A stretch of DNA of 64,000 nucleotides, from positions 1 to 64,000 of the forward strand of contig JALHQC010000018.1 of the NCBI GenBank assembly GCA_022842165.1, written 5' to 3'. Origin of the DNA: a bacterium (GTDB lineage: Bacteria > Pseudomonadota > Alphaproteobacteria > Rhizobiales > Aestuariivirgaceae). Under the pieces are notes generated by a model that saw only the letters and a list, made by a program, of their open reading frames with translations, was not told the origin of the DNA and did no database searches. The translations under genes and the position numbers were made by a program. Positions within the stretch are counted from its first letter, which is position 1, and each line of letters starts with the position of its first letter. Below are positions 19,756 to 31,013 of this stretch, piece by piece.

Positions 19756-21549
19756 ATGTCCCCGGGGATCGGAGTTCCTGGACGAGCATGGACCAGCGCG
19801 GCGCTGCTGATCGCGGCAACGGGCGGGCTGGCGCTCGGCGTGTCGCTTCTCTTCGGCAACACCGGCATCAACATCGCGACGCTGGTGCTGCTGCAGATCG
19901 CCGCCGTCCTGGCGCTCGCCACCTTCAGCGGCAATTCCGGCATTGTCTCCTTCGGGCATTCGGCCTTCATGGGAATTGGCGCCTATGTCTCGGGCGTGCT
20001 GACCATGGCGAAGGGCGTACAGGCAACAGCGCTTCCGCAGCTGCCGCTGTGGCTGCAGGCCCATGAGCTTTCGCTGGTGAGCGTCATCATTGTCACCGCC
20101 ATCGTCGGCCTCGCGGTCGGCATCCTGTCCGGCTTTCCGCTGGCCCGCCTGTCGACGGGCTCTGCGGCGATCGGCACGCTCGCCTTCCTGATCATCATTC
20201 ATGTGGTGCTGATCGGCGCCCGCGAGGTGACGCGCGGCAGCCAGACCTTCTATGGCGTGCCGCGGCTGACGACGGTCTATGCCGCCTTCGCGCTGGCGGC
20301 CGCCTTCATCGTGATCGCCCGCGTCCTGCGTGACACGCCGCTCGGGCTGAAGCTCCGCGCCGCGCGCGAGAACGAGGTGGCCGCCGCGGCAACCGGCGTC
20401 AACGTCCGCCGCGTGCGCCATGCCGGCTGGGCGATCAGCATCACCATGGCGGTGGTGGCCGGCGCACTTTACGGCCACTTCCTCGGCGCCTTTTCGCCGA
20501 AGGATTTCTATTTCGACCTGACTTTCACACTGGTCTCGATGCTGATCGTCGGTGGCATGCTGACGGTGACAGGTGCAGTCGCCGGCACCATCCTGCTGGC
20601 CGCCGTCGTGCAGGTGCTGCGGCAGGCGGAAACCGGCATCGACCTCGGCGCCTTCACGCTGCCCGGCGTCTTCGGCCTGCCGCAGCTCGGCATGGGCCTG
20701 GCGCTGCTGCTGACCATCTGGCGGAGGCCGCTGGGATTGGCGGGGCTCCACGAGGCAGGCCCCGACTGGCCGCGCAGCAAGATGGCGCCCGCCGTTCCGG
20801 CGCGGCGGCAGCAGGAGGAGGGCGGCGCCCTCGAAGTGCGCAACGTGACGATGCGCTTTGGCGGCCTCGTGGCGCTCGATGATATCAGCTTCACCGTGCC
20901 GACGGGGCAGGTCACGGGGTTGATCGGGCCCAATGGCGCGGGCAAGACGACGCTCATCAACATCATCTGCGGCCAGGTCCGGCCGACTACAGGAAACGTC
21001 ATCATCTCGGGGCGCGAGATGACCGGGCAGCCGCCGCACCGGATCGCCGCCGCAGGGCTCGGCCGCACCTTCCAGAACATCAGGCTGTTCGACCGCATGA
21101 CGGCTCTCGAAAACGTCGCCGTCGCCGCAATGGCCAAGGGGCATAGTCCGGCGATGGCGCGCGCGCTCGCCCTGTCGCAATTGCAGCGCCTCGGCCTTGC
21201 GCCGCGCGCCGGCGAACTGGCGAGTTCATTCGCCTATGGCGACCGGCGGCGCCTCGAGATCGCCCGCGCCCTGGCCCTCGAGCCGCGCTTCCTGCTTCTC
21301 GACGAACCCGCCGCCGGCATGAACCCGGCCGAGACCGACGAACTCATCCGTATTCTCGAGGCGATCCGCGCCGATCATGCGATCGGCCTGCTCGTCGTCG
21401 AGCATGACATGCGGCTCATCATGCGCCTTTCTGATCGCATGGTGGTGCTGAACAAGGGCCAGAAGATCGCCGAGGGCACTCCGGACCAGATCCGCAGCGA
21501 CCCCAAGGTGATCGAGGCCTATATCGGAAGCAGACGTGCATCGCATTGA
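19756..21549 (+). CDS. Branched-chain amino acid-type ABC transporter, fused permease-ATPase (LivM-LivG)
   Basis: N-term LivM permease (GNSGIVSFGHSAFMGIGAYVSG) continuous with ABC ATPase (LIGPNGAGKTTLINIICG; LLLDEPAAGMNP). Confidence 0.93.
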   Translation: MSPGIGVPGRAWTSAALLIAATGGLALGVSLLFGNTGINIATLVLLQIAAVLALATFSGNSGIVSFGHSAFMGIGAYVSGVLTMAKGVQATALPQLPLWLQAHELSLVSVIIVTAIVGLAVGILSGFPLARLSTGSAAIGTLAFLIIIHVVLIGAREVTRGSQTFYGVPRLTTVYAAFALAAAFIVIARVLRDTPLGLKLRAARENEVAAAATGVNVRRVRHAGWAISITMAVVAGALYGHFLGAFSPKDFYFDLTFTLVSMLIVGGMLTVTGAVAGTILLAAVVQVLRQAETGIDLGAFTLPGVFGLPQLGMGLALLLTIWRRPLGLAGLHEAGPDWPRSKMAPAVPARRQQEEGGALEVRNVTMRFGGLVALDDISFTVPTGQVTGLIGPNGAGKTTLINIICGQVRPTTGNVIISGREMTGQPPHRIAAAGLGRTFQNIRLFDRMTALENVAVAAMAKGHSPAMARALALSQLQRLGLAPRAGELASSFAYGDRRRLEIARALALEPRFLLLDEPAAGMNPAETDELIRILEAIRADHAIGLLVVEHDMRLIMRLSDRMVVLNKGQKIAEGTPDQIRSDPKVIEAYIGSRRASH

Positions 21550-21573
21550 AACATAAAAGTGGAGGAGACACAC

Positions 21574-22725
21574 ATGACATCGTTCCGTTTCGCCGTTCTT
21601 GCCGGCGCCATGTTCTTCGCAGCGGCACCGGCCTTGGCCGAGGACATCACCATCGGCCTCGCCACCGCGCAGACCGGGGGCCTCGCCTTCGCCGACCAGC
21701 CCTCGCTCGTCGGTTTCAAGATCGCGGTTGACGAGATCAATGCCAGGGGCGGGCTTGGCGGCAAGTACAAGATCACCCTCGACATCAAGGACACGCGCAC
21801 CGACACCGCCACCACGGTTCAGGCCGCGCAGGAACTGGTCGCCGCCGGCGTCAAGGTGCTGATTACCCCTTGCGATGCCGATCCCTCGATCGCCGCGGGC
21901 CAGATCAGCCAGCCCGCGCAGATCCCCACCTTCACGTTCTGCGGCACGACGCCGACCATCCCCGATGCGGTGGGCGACTACATGTTCGGAACCTACCCCG
22001 CCGACAATGCGCAGGCCGCGATCCTTGCCGAGCATGCGGTCGCCAAGGGCTACAAGACCGGCTATATCCTGAAGTCTCCCGACAGCGCCTATACGCTGAA
22101 GCTGCCGGAGTATTTTGCGCAAGCCTTCACCAAGAAGGGCGGCCAGATGCTGGGCGAGGGCACCTATACGATGGGCCAGCAGGACTTTGCCGCCGAGGTT
22201 ACCAAGATCAAGGCGCTGAACCCCCAGCCCGATTTCATCATGACGGCGGCCTACGAGCCGGACTTCCCCGCCTTCCTGCAACAGCTGCGCGGCGCGGGCA
22301 TCACGGCACCCGTGCTCGGGTCCGACGGGATCGACAGCCCGACGACCACGGGCCTCGGCGCCATTGCCGACGGCATCGTCCACACCACTGCGGGCTTCCC
22401 CTCCGAAGGCTCGAAGCTTGCCGCCTTCTACGAGAGCTTCAAGACGGCGACGGGCAACGCCCCCGAGACGGTCTATGTCGCCACGGGCTATGAGATTCCC
22501 TACATCATCGATGCCGCGGTGACCGCCGCCGGAACCATGGACGGCCCGGCGCTGCGCGATGCGATCGCCAACCTCAAGGATGTCGAGGTCGTGACCGGCA
22601 AGGTCACCTATGCCGGCACCAATCGCATGCCGAGCCGCGATATCACGCTGGTCGAAATCCAGGGCGGCGCGCGGAAGTCGATCCTGCTGGCGACACCCAA
22701 CCCCGCCGACGTTCCCGCTCCCTGA
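21574..22725 (+). CDS. Branched-chain amino acid-type ABC transporter substrate-binding protein
   Basis: Signal peptide; ITIGLATAQTGGLAFADQPSLVGFKIAVDEINARGGLGGKYKI. Confidence 0.92.
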   Translation: MTSFRFAVLAGAMFFAAAPALAEDITIGLATAQTGGLAFADQPSLVGFKIAVDEINARGGLGGKYKITLDIKDTRTDTATTVQAAQELVAAGVKVLITPCDADPSIAAGQISQPAQIPTFTFCGTTPTIPDAVGDYMFGTYPADNAQAAILAEHAVAKGYKTGYILKSPDSAYTLKLPEYFAQAFTKKGGQMLGEGTYTMGQQDFAAEVTKIKALNPQPDFIMTAAYEPDFPAFLQQLRGAGITAPVLGSDGIDSPTTTGLGAIADGIVHTTAGFPSEGSKLAAFYESFKTATGNAPETVYVATGYEIPYIIDAAVTAAGTMDGPALRDAIANLKDVEVVTGKVTYAGTNRMPSRDITLVEIQGGARKSILLATPNPADVPAP

Positions 22726-22757
22726 TCCAGACGCGAAGTGACGGATCACGCAGCGCG

Positions 22758-23455
<698 letters not shown>

Positions 23456-23459
<4 letters not shown>

Positions 23460-24352
23460 TGGCGATGGACCTTGTGCTGCAGCAGATCGTCAACGCCGTC
23501 AGCCTCGGCGGCATCTATGCGTTGCTTGCACTGGGCCTTGCGGTGGTGTTCTCGATCGTCTCGCTCATCAACTTCGCCCATGGCGAGCTGATGACGGTGG
23601 CGGGCTATGGCATGTTCTTCGCGCTTGCGGTGTCGCTGCCCTTTCCGCTGGCGCTGCTGCTGGCGGTCTCAGTCGCCGTCATCGCCGCATTGCTGACCGA
23701 GCGCTTCGCCTTCCGGCCGATGCGCAAGGCCGATGTCACCGGGCTTCTGCTGACGAGCTTCGCGGTGTCGGCCATTCTCCGCGTCATCTTCCAGAACGGC
23801 ATTTCGGCGCGGCCAAAGCCGGTGCCGCTTCCCGCCGGGCTGACCGGCGTCGTCGAGATCGGCTCGCTCCACATCGGCATCGTGCCGCTCCTCTCGATCG
23901 TCACGGCGGCGCTGTCGCTGGCGCTGCTGCTGCTGTTCCTGAAGCACACGACGCTGGGCAAGGCGATGCGCGCCGCAGCCGAGGATTTCGAAGTTCTGCG
24001 GCTGATGGGCATCAAGGCCAACCGCGTCATCGCCATGGCTTTCGCCGTGTCGGGCGTTCTGGCGGGGATCGCCGCCGTGCTGTGGATCGCGCAGCGCGGC
24101 TCCGTCGATCCACTGATGGGTTTTGTCCCCGTGCTCAAGGCCTTCGTCGCGGCGGTGATCGGCGGGCTCGGATCGTTGAGCGGTGCTGTTGCCGGAGGCT
24201 TCGCGCTGGGCATTCTCGAAGTGCTGTTCCAGGCCTTCCTGCCGGATGCCGCACTGCCCTATCGCGATGCTTTCGTGCTGAGCTTCGTCATCCTCATCCT
24301 CGTCTGGCGGCCCGACGGGCTGATCCCGGCGCCAGTGTCGCGCCGCAGCTGA
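23456..24352 (+). CDS. Branched-chain amino acid-type ABC transporter permease (LivH)
   Basis: LVLQQIVNAVSLGGIYALLALGLAVVFSIVSLINFAHGELMTVAGY. Confidence 0.95.
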
Positions 24353-25665
24353 TGATCGGCGCCAACTCCCTTTACGCGCGCGACGGCGAAGCGATCTCGA
24401 GCCTGCAGAAGCTGCGCTTCTTCCCGCTTGCCCTTGAAGGCGGCAACGGCGCCCATGTCATCGACGAAACCGGCCGCCGCCTTCTCGACCTTTCGGCGGC
24501 CTGGGGCGCGGCAAGCCTCGGCTATGGCCATCCCGAGCTTGTGAAGGCGATCGCCGAAGCCGCCGCCAATCCGGCGGGTGCCAGCATTCTCTCCGCCACG
24601 CATCGCGGCGCCGTCGAACTCGCCAGCGAACTGCTTGCAACACTCCCCGAACTTGAAGGCCACAAGGTCTGGTTCGGGCATTCCGGATCGGATGCCAACG
24701 AAACGGCCTTCCGTGCCATTGCCGCCGCCACCGGCCGCCCGCGCATGATCGCCTTCCGGGGCGCCTATCACGGCGGCACCCAGGGCTCGATGGCGATCTC
24801 GGGCCACGGTGTGCAGGCCCACGCGGCGCGAGACCCGCGGCTGACGCTGATTGCCTATCCCAATCCCTATCGCGGCGAAGACGGTCAGGAGGTTCTCCTC
24901 GATCTCGAACGGCAATTCGCAACCACGCTGCCGCCGCATGAGGTGGGCGCGCTGTTCATCGAGCCCATCCAGTCGGACGGTGGCCTCATCGTGCCGCCGC
25001 AAGGCTTCCTGCGGGAACTGGTGACGATGTGCCGCCGCCACGGCATTCTCATCGTGTCGGACGAGGTGAAGGTCGGGCTGGCGCGATCGGGTCTCATGCA
25101 CTGTTTCCGGCACGAGGGCTTCACGCCCGATCTTATCTGCCTCGGAAAGGGCCTGGGCGGCGGATTGCCGATATCGGCGCTGATCGGTCCTGCCGCCATC
25201 ATGGATCATGCCACCGCCTTCGCGATGCAGACGCTGCATGGCAATCCCGTCTGCGTGGCCGCCGCCCGCGCCGTGCTGCGGGTGATCGGGACGGAGCAGC
25301 TTGCCGCGAATGCGGCGCGGATCGGTGGTGAACTGCTGCAGGGCCTCCGCGATCTCCGGCGCCTTCATCCTTCGATCGGCGACGTGCGGGGCCGCGGCCT
25401 CGTCCTCGGCGTCGAGCTGGTGTCAGACGTGGCAGCGCGCACGCCATCGAAACCGCTGGCGGCAAAGACCGTGTACAGGGCATTCGAACGGGGCCTCGTG
25501 CTCTATTACGTCGGCCAGAATTCCAATGTCCTCGAACTGACGCCGCCGCTGACACTTACATCGGCGGAGGCCGCCACCGCCGTCCGCATTCTCGGCGAGG
25601 CGATTGCGGATGTCGAGGCAGGCCAGGTCAGCGATGAAGCGATCGCCGCTTTCGCAGGCTGGTAG
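24352..25665 (+). CDS. Class III PLP aminotransferase / GSA-aminomutase-like
   Basis: IDETGRRLLDLSAAWGAASLGYGHPE; LIVSDEVKVGLARSG; ATGA overlap with livH stop. Confidence 0.9.
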   Translation: MIGANSLYARDGEAISSLQKLRFFPLALEGGNGAHVIDETGRRLLDLSAAWGAASLGYGHPELVKAIAEAAANPAGASILSATHRGAVELASELLATLPELEGHKVWFGHSGSDANETAFRAIAAATGRPRMIAFRGAYHGGTQGSMAISGHGVQAHAARDPRLTLIAYPNPYRGEDGQEVLLDLERQFATTLPPHEVGALFIEPIQSDGGLIVPPQGFLRELVTMCRRHGILIVSDEVKVGLARSGLMHCFRHEGFTPDLICLGKGLGGGLPISALIGPAAIMDHATAFAMQTLHGNPVCVAAARAVLRVIGTEQLAANAARIGGELLQGLRDLRRLHPSIGDVRGRGLVLGVELVSDVAARTPSKPLAAKTVYRAFERGLVLYYVGQNSNVLELTPPLTLTSAEAATAVRILGEAIADVEAGQVSDEAIAAFAGW

Positions 25666-25704
25666 CGCGGCAGCACTTCGTGTGCGTGGCTCTCAGAAAG
25701 AAAT

Positions 25705-27084
25705 CTACGCCAGCTCGACGATGCCGATCGGTTTGGAGACGCCGGGAATGCTCGAATTCGGGAATCGCCGCAGGATGGCGGGCGAGTAGCCTTCCGCCTC
25801 GGCGCGCAGGTAGGTCGCATCGTCCATGATCATGCTGGAATTCAGCGTCTTGTTGTATTTCTCGAGCTTCGCCGCGAGATTGACCGTCTCGCCGATGACG
25901 GTGAATTCGAGCCGGTCGCCAAAGCCGACCGTACCGAAGAGAACCTCTCCGCTCGAAATGGCGATTCCGATATCGACCTCGTGTTCGCCATTGGCCCTGC
26001 GCTCGCGGTTCCAGGCCGCGACGTCGGCTGAAAGCTCCTGCGCCGCGCGGATCGCGCTGCTGGCGCGTGCTTCGAGCGGCCTGACGCAGCCGAATGTCGC
26101 CAGAATTCCGTCGCCGAGGAACTTGTCGATATCGCCGCCATTGCGGTTCACCGCCGCCACGGCGCGGGACTGCAGGCCCGTCAGCATCTCCAGGGATTGT
26201 TCCGGTGTCGAGAGGCTGGCCAGCCTGGTGAAATGGCGGATGTCGATCATCATCACGGTCGCATCGACCTTGACTGCACGTCCCGCCTCGGCCCGGTTTT
26301 CGGACGCCGCGATTTTTCCAGCGAGCCCTGCCGCGAAGAACCGCGACAGTTCGTTCGTGGCCGTGGTGCCAAGCGCCGCCATGAGCATCTGTTCGCGCGC
26401 CGAGGCAATCCCGACACTGAGGACGGCGGTGAACAGCAGGATGGCAATGACGCGATCGACCTCGGCACCGATCAGAACCCGCGACGAGGTCATGTAGGTC
26501 ATGAAGTCGTGGGTGAGGATCGCGCTGCCGCCGTCCTGAATGGAGGCAAGCGTCAGCAAGCCCCAGCCTGCCGATGCCACGAGCCCCGCAAAGATCACCC
26601 GCAGCGGGTCCATCGCCAGGCCGTGCCAGGCGATCACCACAAACAGGTAGAGCTGCGTCGGCGCCTTCAGATAGAGCGCCAGGGCGTCTCCATACTGCAT
26701 GTGAAAGCTCCAGATCAGCAGGATGATGACGGCGATGTCCATTACGGCGCTGAAATAGACCCATAGCCTCGTCAGCCGCGGCACAAGGCTCAACACGCCG
26801 ACGCGAAGGGAAAGGGCAACCGCCATCGCCGCCAGCGCATAGGGAACCGGACGCAGATCGGAAACGGGGCCTTGTGGCCGGGGTGCCAGGAAGAACAGCA
26901 CGCCCAGGAACACGACGATCAGCGCCTGCACCAGCGTGATGCGCCACTCCGCGCGGCGGAGGCCCGCGTCGACGATCTGCTGGGCGCGCGCCGGCAGCGG
27001 GACCAGCCCCCAGATCGCCCGCCGCGGCAGCAGCAGGAATGTCTGGTCTGGCGAACGGGTGATGGCCGGAGTCAGCGATGCCAT
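25705..27084 (-). CDS. Membrane-anchored class III adenylate/guanylate cyclase
   Basis: N-terminal TM helices; VMMIDIRHFTRLASLSTPEQSLEMLTGLQSRAVAAVNRNGGDIDKFLGDGILATFG. Confidence 0.92.
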   Translation of the reverse strand: MASLTPAITRSPDQTFLLLPRRAIWGLVPLPARAQQIVDAGLRRAEWRITLVQALIVVFLGVLFFLAPRPQGPVSDLRPVPYALAAMAVALSLRVGVLSLVPRLTRLWVYFSAVMDIAVIILLIWSFHMQYGDALALYLKAPTQLYLFVVIAWHGLAMDPLRVIFAGLVASAGWGLLTLASIQDGGSAILTHDFMTYMTSSRVLIGAEVDRVIAILLFTAVLSVGIASAREQMLMAALGTTATNELSRFFAAGLAGKIAASENRAEAGRAVKVDATVMMIDIRHFTRLASLSTPEQSLEMLTGLQSRAVAAVNRNGGDIDKFLGDGILATFGCVRPLEARASSAIRAAQELSADVAAWNRERRANGEHEVDIGIAISSGEVLFGTVGFGDRLEFTVIGETVNLAAKLEKYNKTLNSSMIMDDATYLRAEAEGYSPAILRRFPNSSIPGVSKPIGIVELA

Positions 27085-27521
27085 GGCAGAGCCTTCATGA
27101 TTTCATTGCGGCGGATCAGGGCGACTCACTGCGGCGATTGCTCGCCTTTCGGACGGCAGCGGCGGCGAGGATAGCACATATCGACAACCGAAAGGCCGAT
27201 CGGCGCACTCTCACCACGCTACTTGATCACCGGGCCTACTGCATCTCCCGGCATCGGGACACACACAAACACCGCGCCCGCCGTCACGGCTGCGTGTCCG
27301 GTCCGCGATGCAGGCTCACATCCGCTCCTGCGCGCTCGCATTGAGGCAGGCTGGCCACGACTTGAAATATTCCGGATGGATCTGGCAATGGCTTTGCCCT
27401 CGTTTTCCGGCCAGCCACGAAATGCAGGCAGCGATTGAGAGAGGAATCCGATACTCCGACTCCCTTGCTGATAAAATGTCCATGAGACATGTTTTGACTT
27501 CTCTCGCCGGCACCACCTGCT

Positions 27522-27537
27522 ATGTTAGCGATAACAA
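27522..27537. promoter_or_regulatory. Degenerate LacI-type operator upstream of the LacI-family gene
   Basis: ATGTTAGCGATAACAA, 2 mismatches to ATGTTATCGATAACAT found at 28656 and 31917. Confidence 0.65.
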
Positions 27538-27610
27538 GGATCCGCTAGGGAGAAGGGTTTTGGCTGTCCGGCCCGCGGCAACGACCTTTACAAAGGCCTC
27601 GCCGCCAACC

Positions 27611-28609
27611 ATGTCCGATGTAGCGCGAAAGGCCGGTGTTTCCACCATGACCGTGTCGCGCGCATTGCGTGATGGTGCATCGATCGCAGCGGAAACGCGC
27701 GACAAGATCATGAAGGCGGTCGAACAGCTGGGCTATGTGCTGGACCAGTCCGCCGGAAGCCTGTCATCGAAGCGCACAGGCTTCGTGGCCGTTCTCGTTC
27801 CCTCGATCAACAATTCCAATTTCGCTGATACGGCGCGCGGCCTGACCGATGCACTGCAGGGTTCAGGCCTGCAACTGCTGCTGGGCTACACGGATTATTT
27901 GATCGAGAAGGAAGAGGAACTGATCGAATCCATGCTGCGGCGGCGGCCGGAGGCCATCGTCGTCACCGGCGGCAAGCACACGCCGCGCGGCCGCAAGCTG
28001 CTCGAGAAGGCCGGTATTCCCGTGATCGAAACATGGGACCTGCCGCCAAAGGCTGTCCGCCATGTCGTCGGCTTCTCAAATGCGGAGGCAGCTGAAGCAC
28101 TCGTCAGGTATCTTCACGAAAAGGGATACCGGAAGATTGGCTTCATCGGCGGGACCAGTAACCGCGACACACGCGGTGCCGACCGGCGGCTGGGCTACGA
28201 GCGCGCCATGGCGGCGCTCGGGCTGATGGACACGCGCATCATCTCGTTCGGCACGCCGCCCATCTCCATGAAGCAGGGCGGCGAGGCGCTGGCGCAGCTG
28301 ATCGAGCAATGGCCCGATGTGGAAGCCGCGATCTGCGTCTCCGATCTCTCCGCCTTCGGTGCTCTGACCGAATGCCAGCGCCGCAAAATCCCTGTACCGA
28401 ACCGGATTGCCATCGCCGGATTTGGCGACTTCGAGATTTCGAGCTGCAGCCATCCGTCGATCACCACGGTGGGCGTGAATTGCTACGACATCGGCAGGCG
28501 TTCCGGCGAATTGCTGCTGCGCGCCATCGAGGGCGAGCGGGCGCGCAGGCCGATTGCGGCAGAGACCATCATGACGCAATATTCGGTCATCGCGCGTGAC
28601 AGCGCGTGA
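27611..28609 (+). CDS. LacI-family repressor (gluconate/idonate-type, GntR-like)
   Basis: MSDVARKAGVSTMTVSRALRDGASIAAETRDKIMKAVEQLGYVLD; ORF is open further 5', start uncertain. Confidence 0.92.
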   Translation: MSDVARKAGVSTMTVSRALRDGASIAAETRDKIMKAVEQLGYVLDQSAGSLSSKRTGFVAVLVPSINNSNFADTARGLTDALQGSGLQLLLGYTDYLIEKEEELIESMLRRRPEAIVVTGGKHTPRGRKLLEKAGIPVIETWDLPPKAVRHVVGFSNAEAAEALVRYLHEKGYRKIGFIGGTSNRDTRGADRRLGYERAMAALGLMDTRIISFGTPPISMKQGGEALAQLIEQWPDVEAAICVSDLSAFGALTECQRRKIPVPNRIAIAGFGDFEISSCSHPSITTVGVNCYDIGRRSGELLLRAIEGERARRPIAAETIMTQYSVIARDSA

Positions 28610-28655
28610 GGTCCGGGGGCCGAAAATCTTCTAGACAACCGGTTTCGCCCCCTTC

Positions 28656-28671
28656 ATGTTATCGATAACAT
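28656..28671. promoter_or_regulatory. LacI-type operator, perfect palindrome
   Basis: ATGTTATCGATAACAT upstream of idnD-like gene. Confidence 0.85.
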
Positions 28672-28695
28672 CCGTAGTACGTTTTCGGGGGCATC

Positions 28696-29727
28696 ATGAA
28701 GGCAATCGTCATTCACGCCGCGAAGGACCTGCGAATCGAGGACCGCGCGGACGAGACGCCGGGTCCGGGGCGGGTCTCGGTCCAGCTTTCACGGGGCGGC
28801 ATCTGCGGCTCCGATCTTCACTATTTCAATCACGGCGGTTTCGGCATCGTCCGCCTGAAGGAACCCATGATCCTCGGCCACGAAGTGTCCGGCCACGTGA
28901 CAGCGCTGGGCACCGGCGTTGAAGGCCTGCGTATCGGGCAGCTTGTCGGCGTCTCGCCGTCGCGGCCGTGCCGCAGTTGCAAGTACTGCAGCGAAGGCAT
29001 GTTCAACCAGTGCCTCAATATGCGCTTCTATGGCTCGGCCATGCCCTTCCCGCATATTCAGGGCGCCTTCCGCGAAACGCTCGTTGCCGATGCCAGCCAG
29101 TGCATTCCCGCCGACGGGCTGACAGCCGGGGAAGCCGCGATGGCCGAGCCGCTGGCGGTGACGCTTCACGCCACCAGGCGTGCGGGCAACCTGCTGGGCA
29201 AGTCCGTTCTGGTGACGGGCTGCGGACCCATCGGCGTGCTCTCGATCATCGCGGCGCGCCGTGCGGGCGCGGACCTGATCGTCGCCACCGACCTCAGCGA
29301 CTACACGCTTTCCATGGCGAAGAAGGCCGGAGCCGACATCGTGCTGAACACGGCCGCATCGCCCGAGGCGCTTGACCCCTACAAGCCGGAGAAGGGCAGC
29401 TTCGATGTGCTCTACGAATGTTCCGGCGCGCAGGCCGCCCTTATCTCTGCCATAGCCGTGTTGCGGCCGGGCGCCACCATCATGCAGCTTGGCCTTGGCG
29501 GCGACATGACGCTGCCGATGATGCAGATCACCGCGAAGGAACTGGTGTTGAAGGGCTCCTTCCGCTTCCATTCGGAATATGCAACGGCGATCAGCCTGAT
29601 GCAGAAAGGCCTGATCGACGTGAAGCCCCTGATCTCCGAGACAGTAGGGCTCAGTGATGCGCTCAAGGGTTTCGACCTCGCGAATGACCGCAGCCGGGCG
29701 ATGAAAGTCCAGATCGCATTTGGATGA
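28696..29727 (+). CDS. idnD: L-idonate 5-dehydrogenase-like zinc alcohol dehydrogenase
   Basis: GGICGSDLHYFNHGGFGIVRLKEPMILGHEVSGHVTALG; followed by idnO and gluconokinase. Confidence 0.88.
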   Translation: MKAIVIHAAKDLRIEDRADETPGPGRVSVQLSRGGICGSDLHYFNHGGFGIVRLKEPMILGHEVSGHVTALGTGVEGLRIGQLVGVSPSRPCRSCKYCSEGMFNQCLNMRFYGSAMPFPHIQGAFRETLVADASQCIPADGLTAGEAAMAEPLAVTLHATRRAGNLLGKSVLVTGCGPIGVLSIIAARRAGADLIVATDLSDYTLSMAKKAGADIVLNTAASPEALDPYKPEKGSFDVLYECSGAQAALISAIAVLRPGATIMQLGLGGDMTLPMMQITAKELVLKGSFRFHSEYATAISLMQKGLIDVKPLISETVGLSDALKGFDLANDRSRAMKVQIAFG

Positions 29728-30509
29728 ATGACATGACGGGCATGATCGGGAAGCTTTTCAATCTTTCGGACCGCGTGGCGCTGGTGACGGGGTCGAGCCA
29801 GGGCATCGGCCTCGCGCTGGCCGAAGGCCTGGGCGCAGCAGGTGCCCGCGTCATCATCAACGGGCGGGATGGGGATAAGCTTGAAGCCGCGAAGGCAGCG
29901 CTCGCTGCAAAGGGCCTGACCGTTTCTGTTGCAGCATTCGACGTGACGGATGAAGCGGCGGTGACCGCAGGCATCGACACCATCACGCGCGAGTTTGGCG
30001 GCATCGGCATTCTTGTCAACAACGCGGGCATGCAATTCCGCACCACGCTGGAGGATTACCCGCTGGAGAAATGGCGCGAACTGATGCGCGTCAATGTCGA
30101 GAGCGCCTTCATCGTGGGCAAGGCCGTGGCGAAGGGCATGATCGCGCGAGGAACCGGCAAGATCATCAATATCGGCTCGGTGCAAAGCGAATTGGGCCGC
30201 CCCACCATCGCGCCCTACACGGCCACCAAGGGCGCCATCAAGATGCTGACCAAGGGCATGTGCGCCGACTGGGCGAAGCACGGTCTGCAGATCAATGCGA
30301 TTGCGCCCGGCTATTTCAAGACGCCGCTCAATCAGGCGCTGGTCGATAACCCTGAGTTTTCATCCTGGCTCGAAAAGCGCACGCCCGCCGGGCGCTGGGG
30401 CACGGTGGATGAACTGATCGGCGCTGCCGTGTTCCTCGCGTCTCCGGCATCCTCCTTCGTCAACGGCCACATCCTCTATGTGGATGGCGGCATCACCTCC
30501 GTCCTGTAA
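29724..30509 (+). CDS. idnO: SDR oxidoreductase, gluconate 5-dehydrogenase-like
   Basis: GKLFNLSDRVALVTGSSQGIGLALAEGLGAAGARVIINGRD; YTATKGAIKMLTKGM. Confidence 0.88.
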   Translation: MNDMTGMIGKLFNLSDRVALVTGSSQGIGLALAEGLGAAGARVIINGRDGDKLEAAKAALAAKGLTVSVAAFDVTDEAAVTAGIDTITREFGGIGILVNNAGMQFRTTLEDYPLEKWRELMRVNVESAFIVGKAVAKGMIARGTGKIINIGSVQSELGRPTIAPYTATKGAIKMLTKGMCADWAKHGLQINAIAPGYFKTPLNQALVDNPEFSSWLEKRTPAGRWGTVDELIGAAVFLASPASSFVNGHILYVDGGITSVL

Positions 30510-31013
30510 ATGTTCGGGGGCGCCGCAGTCATCATGGGCGTTGCAAGCTGCGGCAAGACGTCGGTTGCTGAATTGCTGGCGGAACGGTTGGGTGCAGTCT
30601 TCACGGAAGGCGATGTGCTCCATCCGAAAGCCAATGTGGAGAAGATGTCCGCAGGCCTTCCCCTTACCGATGAAGACAGATGGCCGTGGCTCAGCCTCGT
30701 GGGCGAGGCCTTGCAGGGCGAAGGCGGCAGGATCGCATCATGCTCGGCGCTGAAGAAGGCTTACCGCGATCACATCACGGCGAAGGCTGGCCGCCCGGTG
30801 GCTTTCGTCTTCCTCGATGGCAGCCGTGAACTTCTTGAGAAGCGCATCGCGGCAAGGACAGGGCATTTCATGCCGCCTTCCCTTCTGGCGAGCCAGCTTG
30901 CCACGCTAGAACGGCCCGGGCGGGATGAATTTGCCCGCGCCTTCGATATCGCAAGACCGGTTGAAGAGATTGCCGCCGAGGCAGGCGCCTGGCTGCTGCA
31001 GGAGTTTACATGA
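30510..31013 (+). CDS. Gluconokinase
   Basis: IMGVASCGKTSVAELLAERLGAVFTEGDVLHPKANVEKMSAGLPLTDEDRWPWL. Confidence 0.93.
   Translation: MFGGAAVIMGVASCGKTSVAELLAERLGAVFTEGDVLHPKANVEKMSAGLPLTDEDRWPWLSLVGEALQGEGGRIASCSALKKAYRDHITAKAGRPVAFVFLDGSRELLEKRIAARTGHFMPPSLLASQLATLERPGRDEFARAFDIARPVEEIAAEAGAWLLQEFT

Noticed and set aside
19723-21180. 485-aa minus-strand ORF antisense to LivMG
   Set aside because: Antisense shadow, RDH-rich composition.
21226-22749. 507-aa minus-strand ORF antisense to LivG/LivJ
   Set aside because: Antisense shadow of conserved transporter genes.
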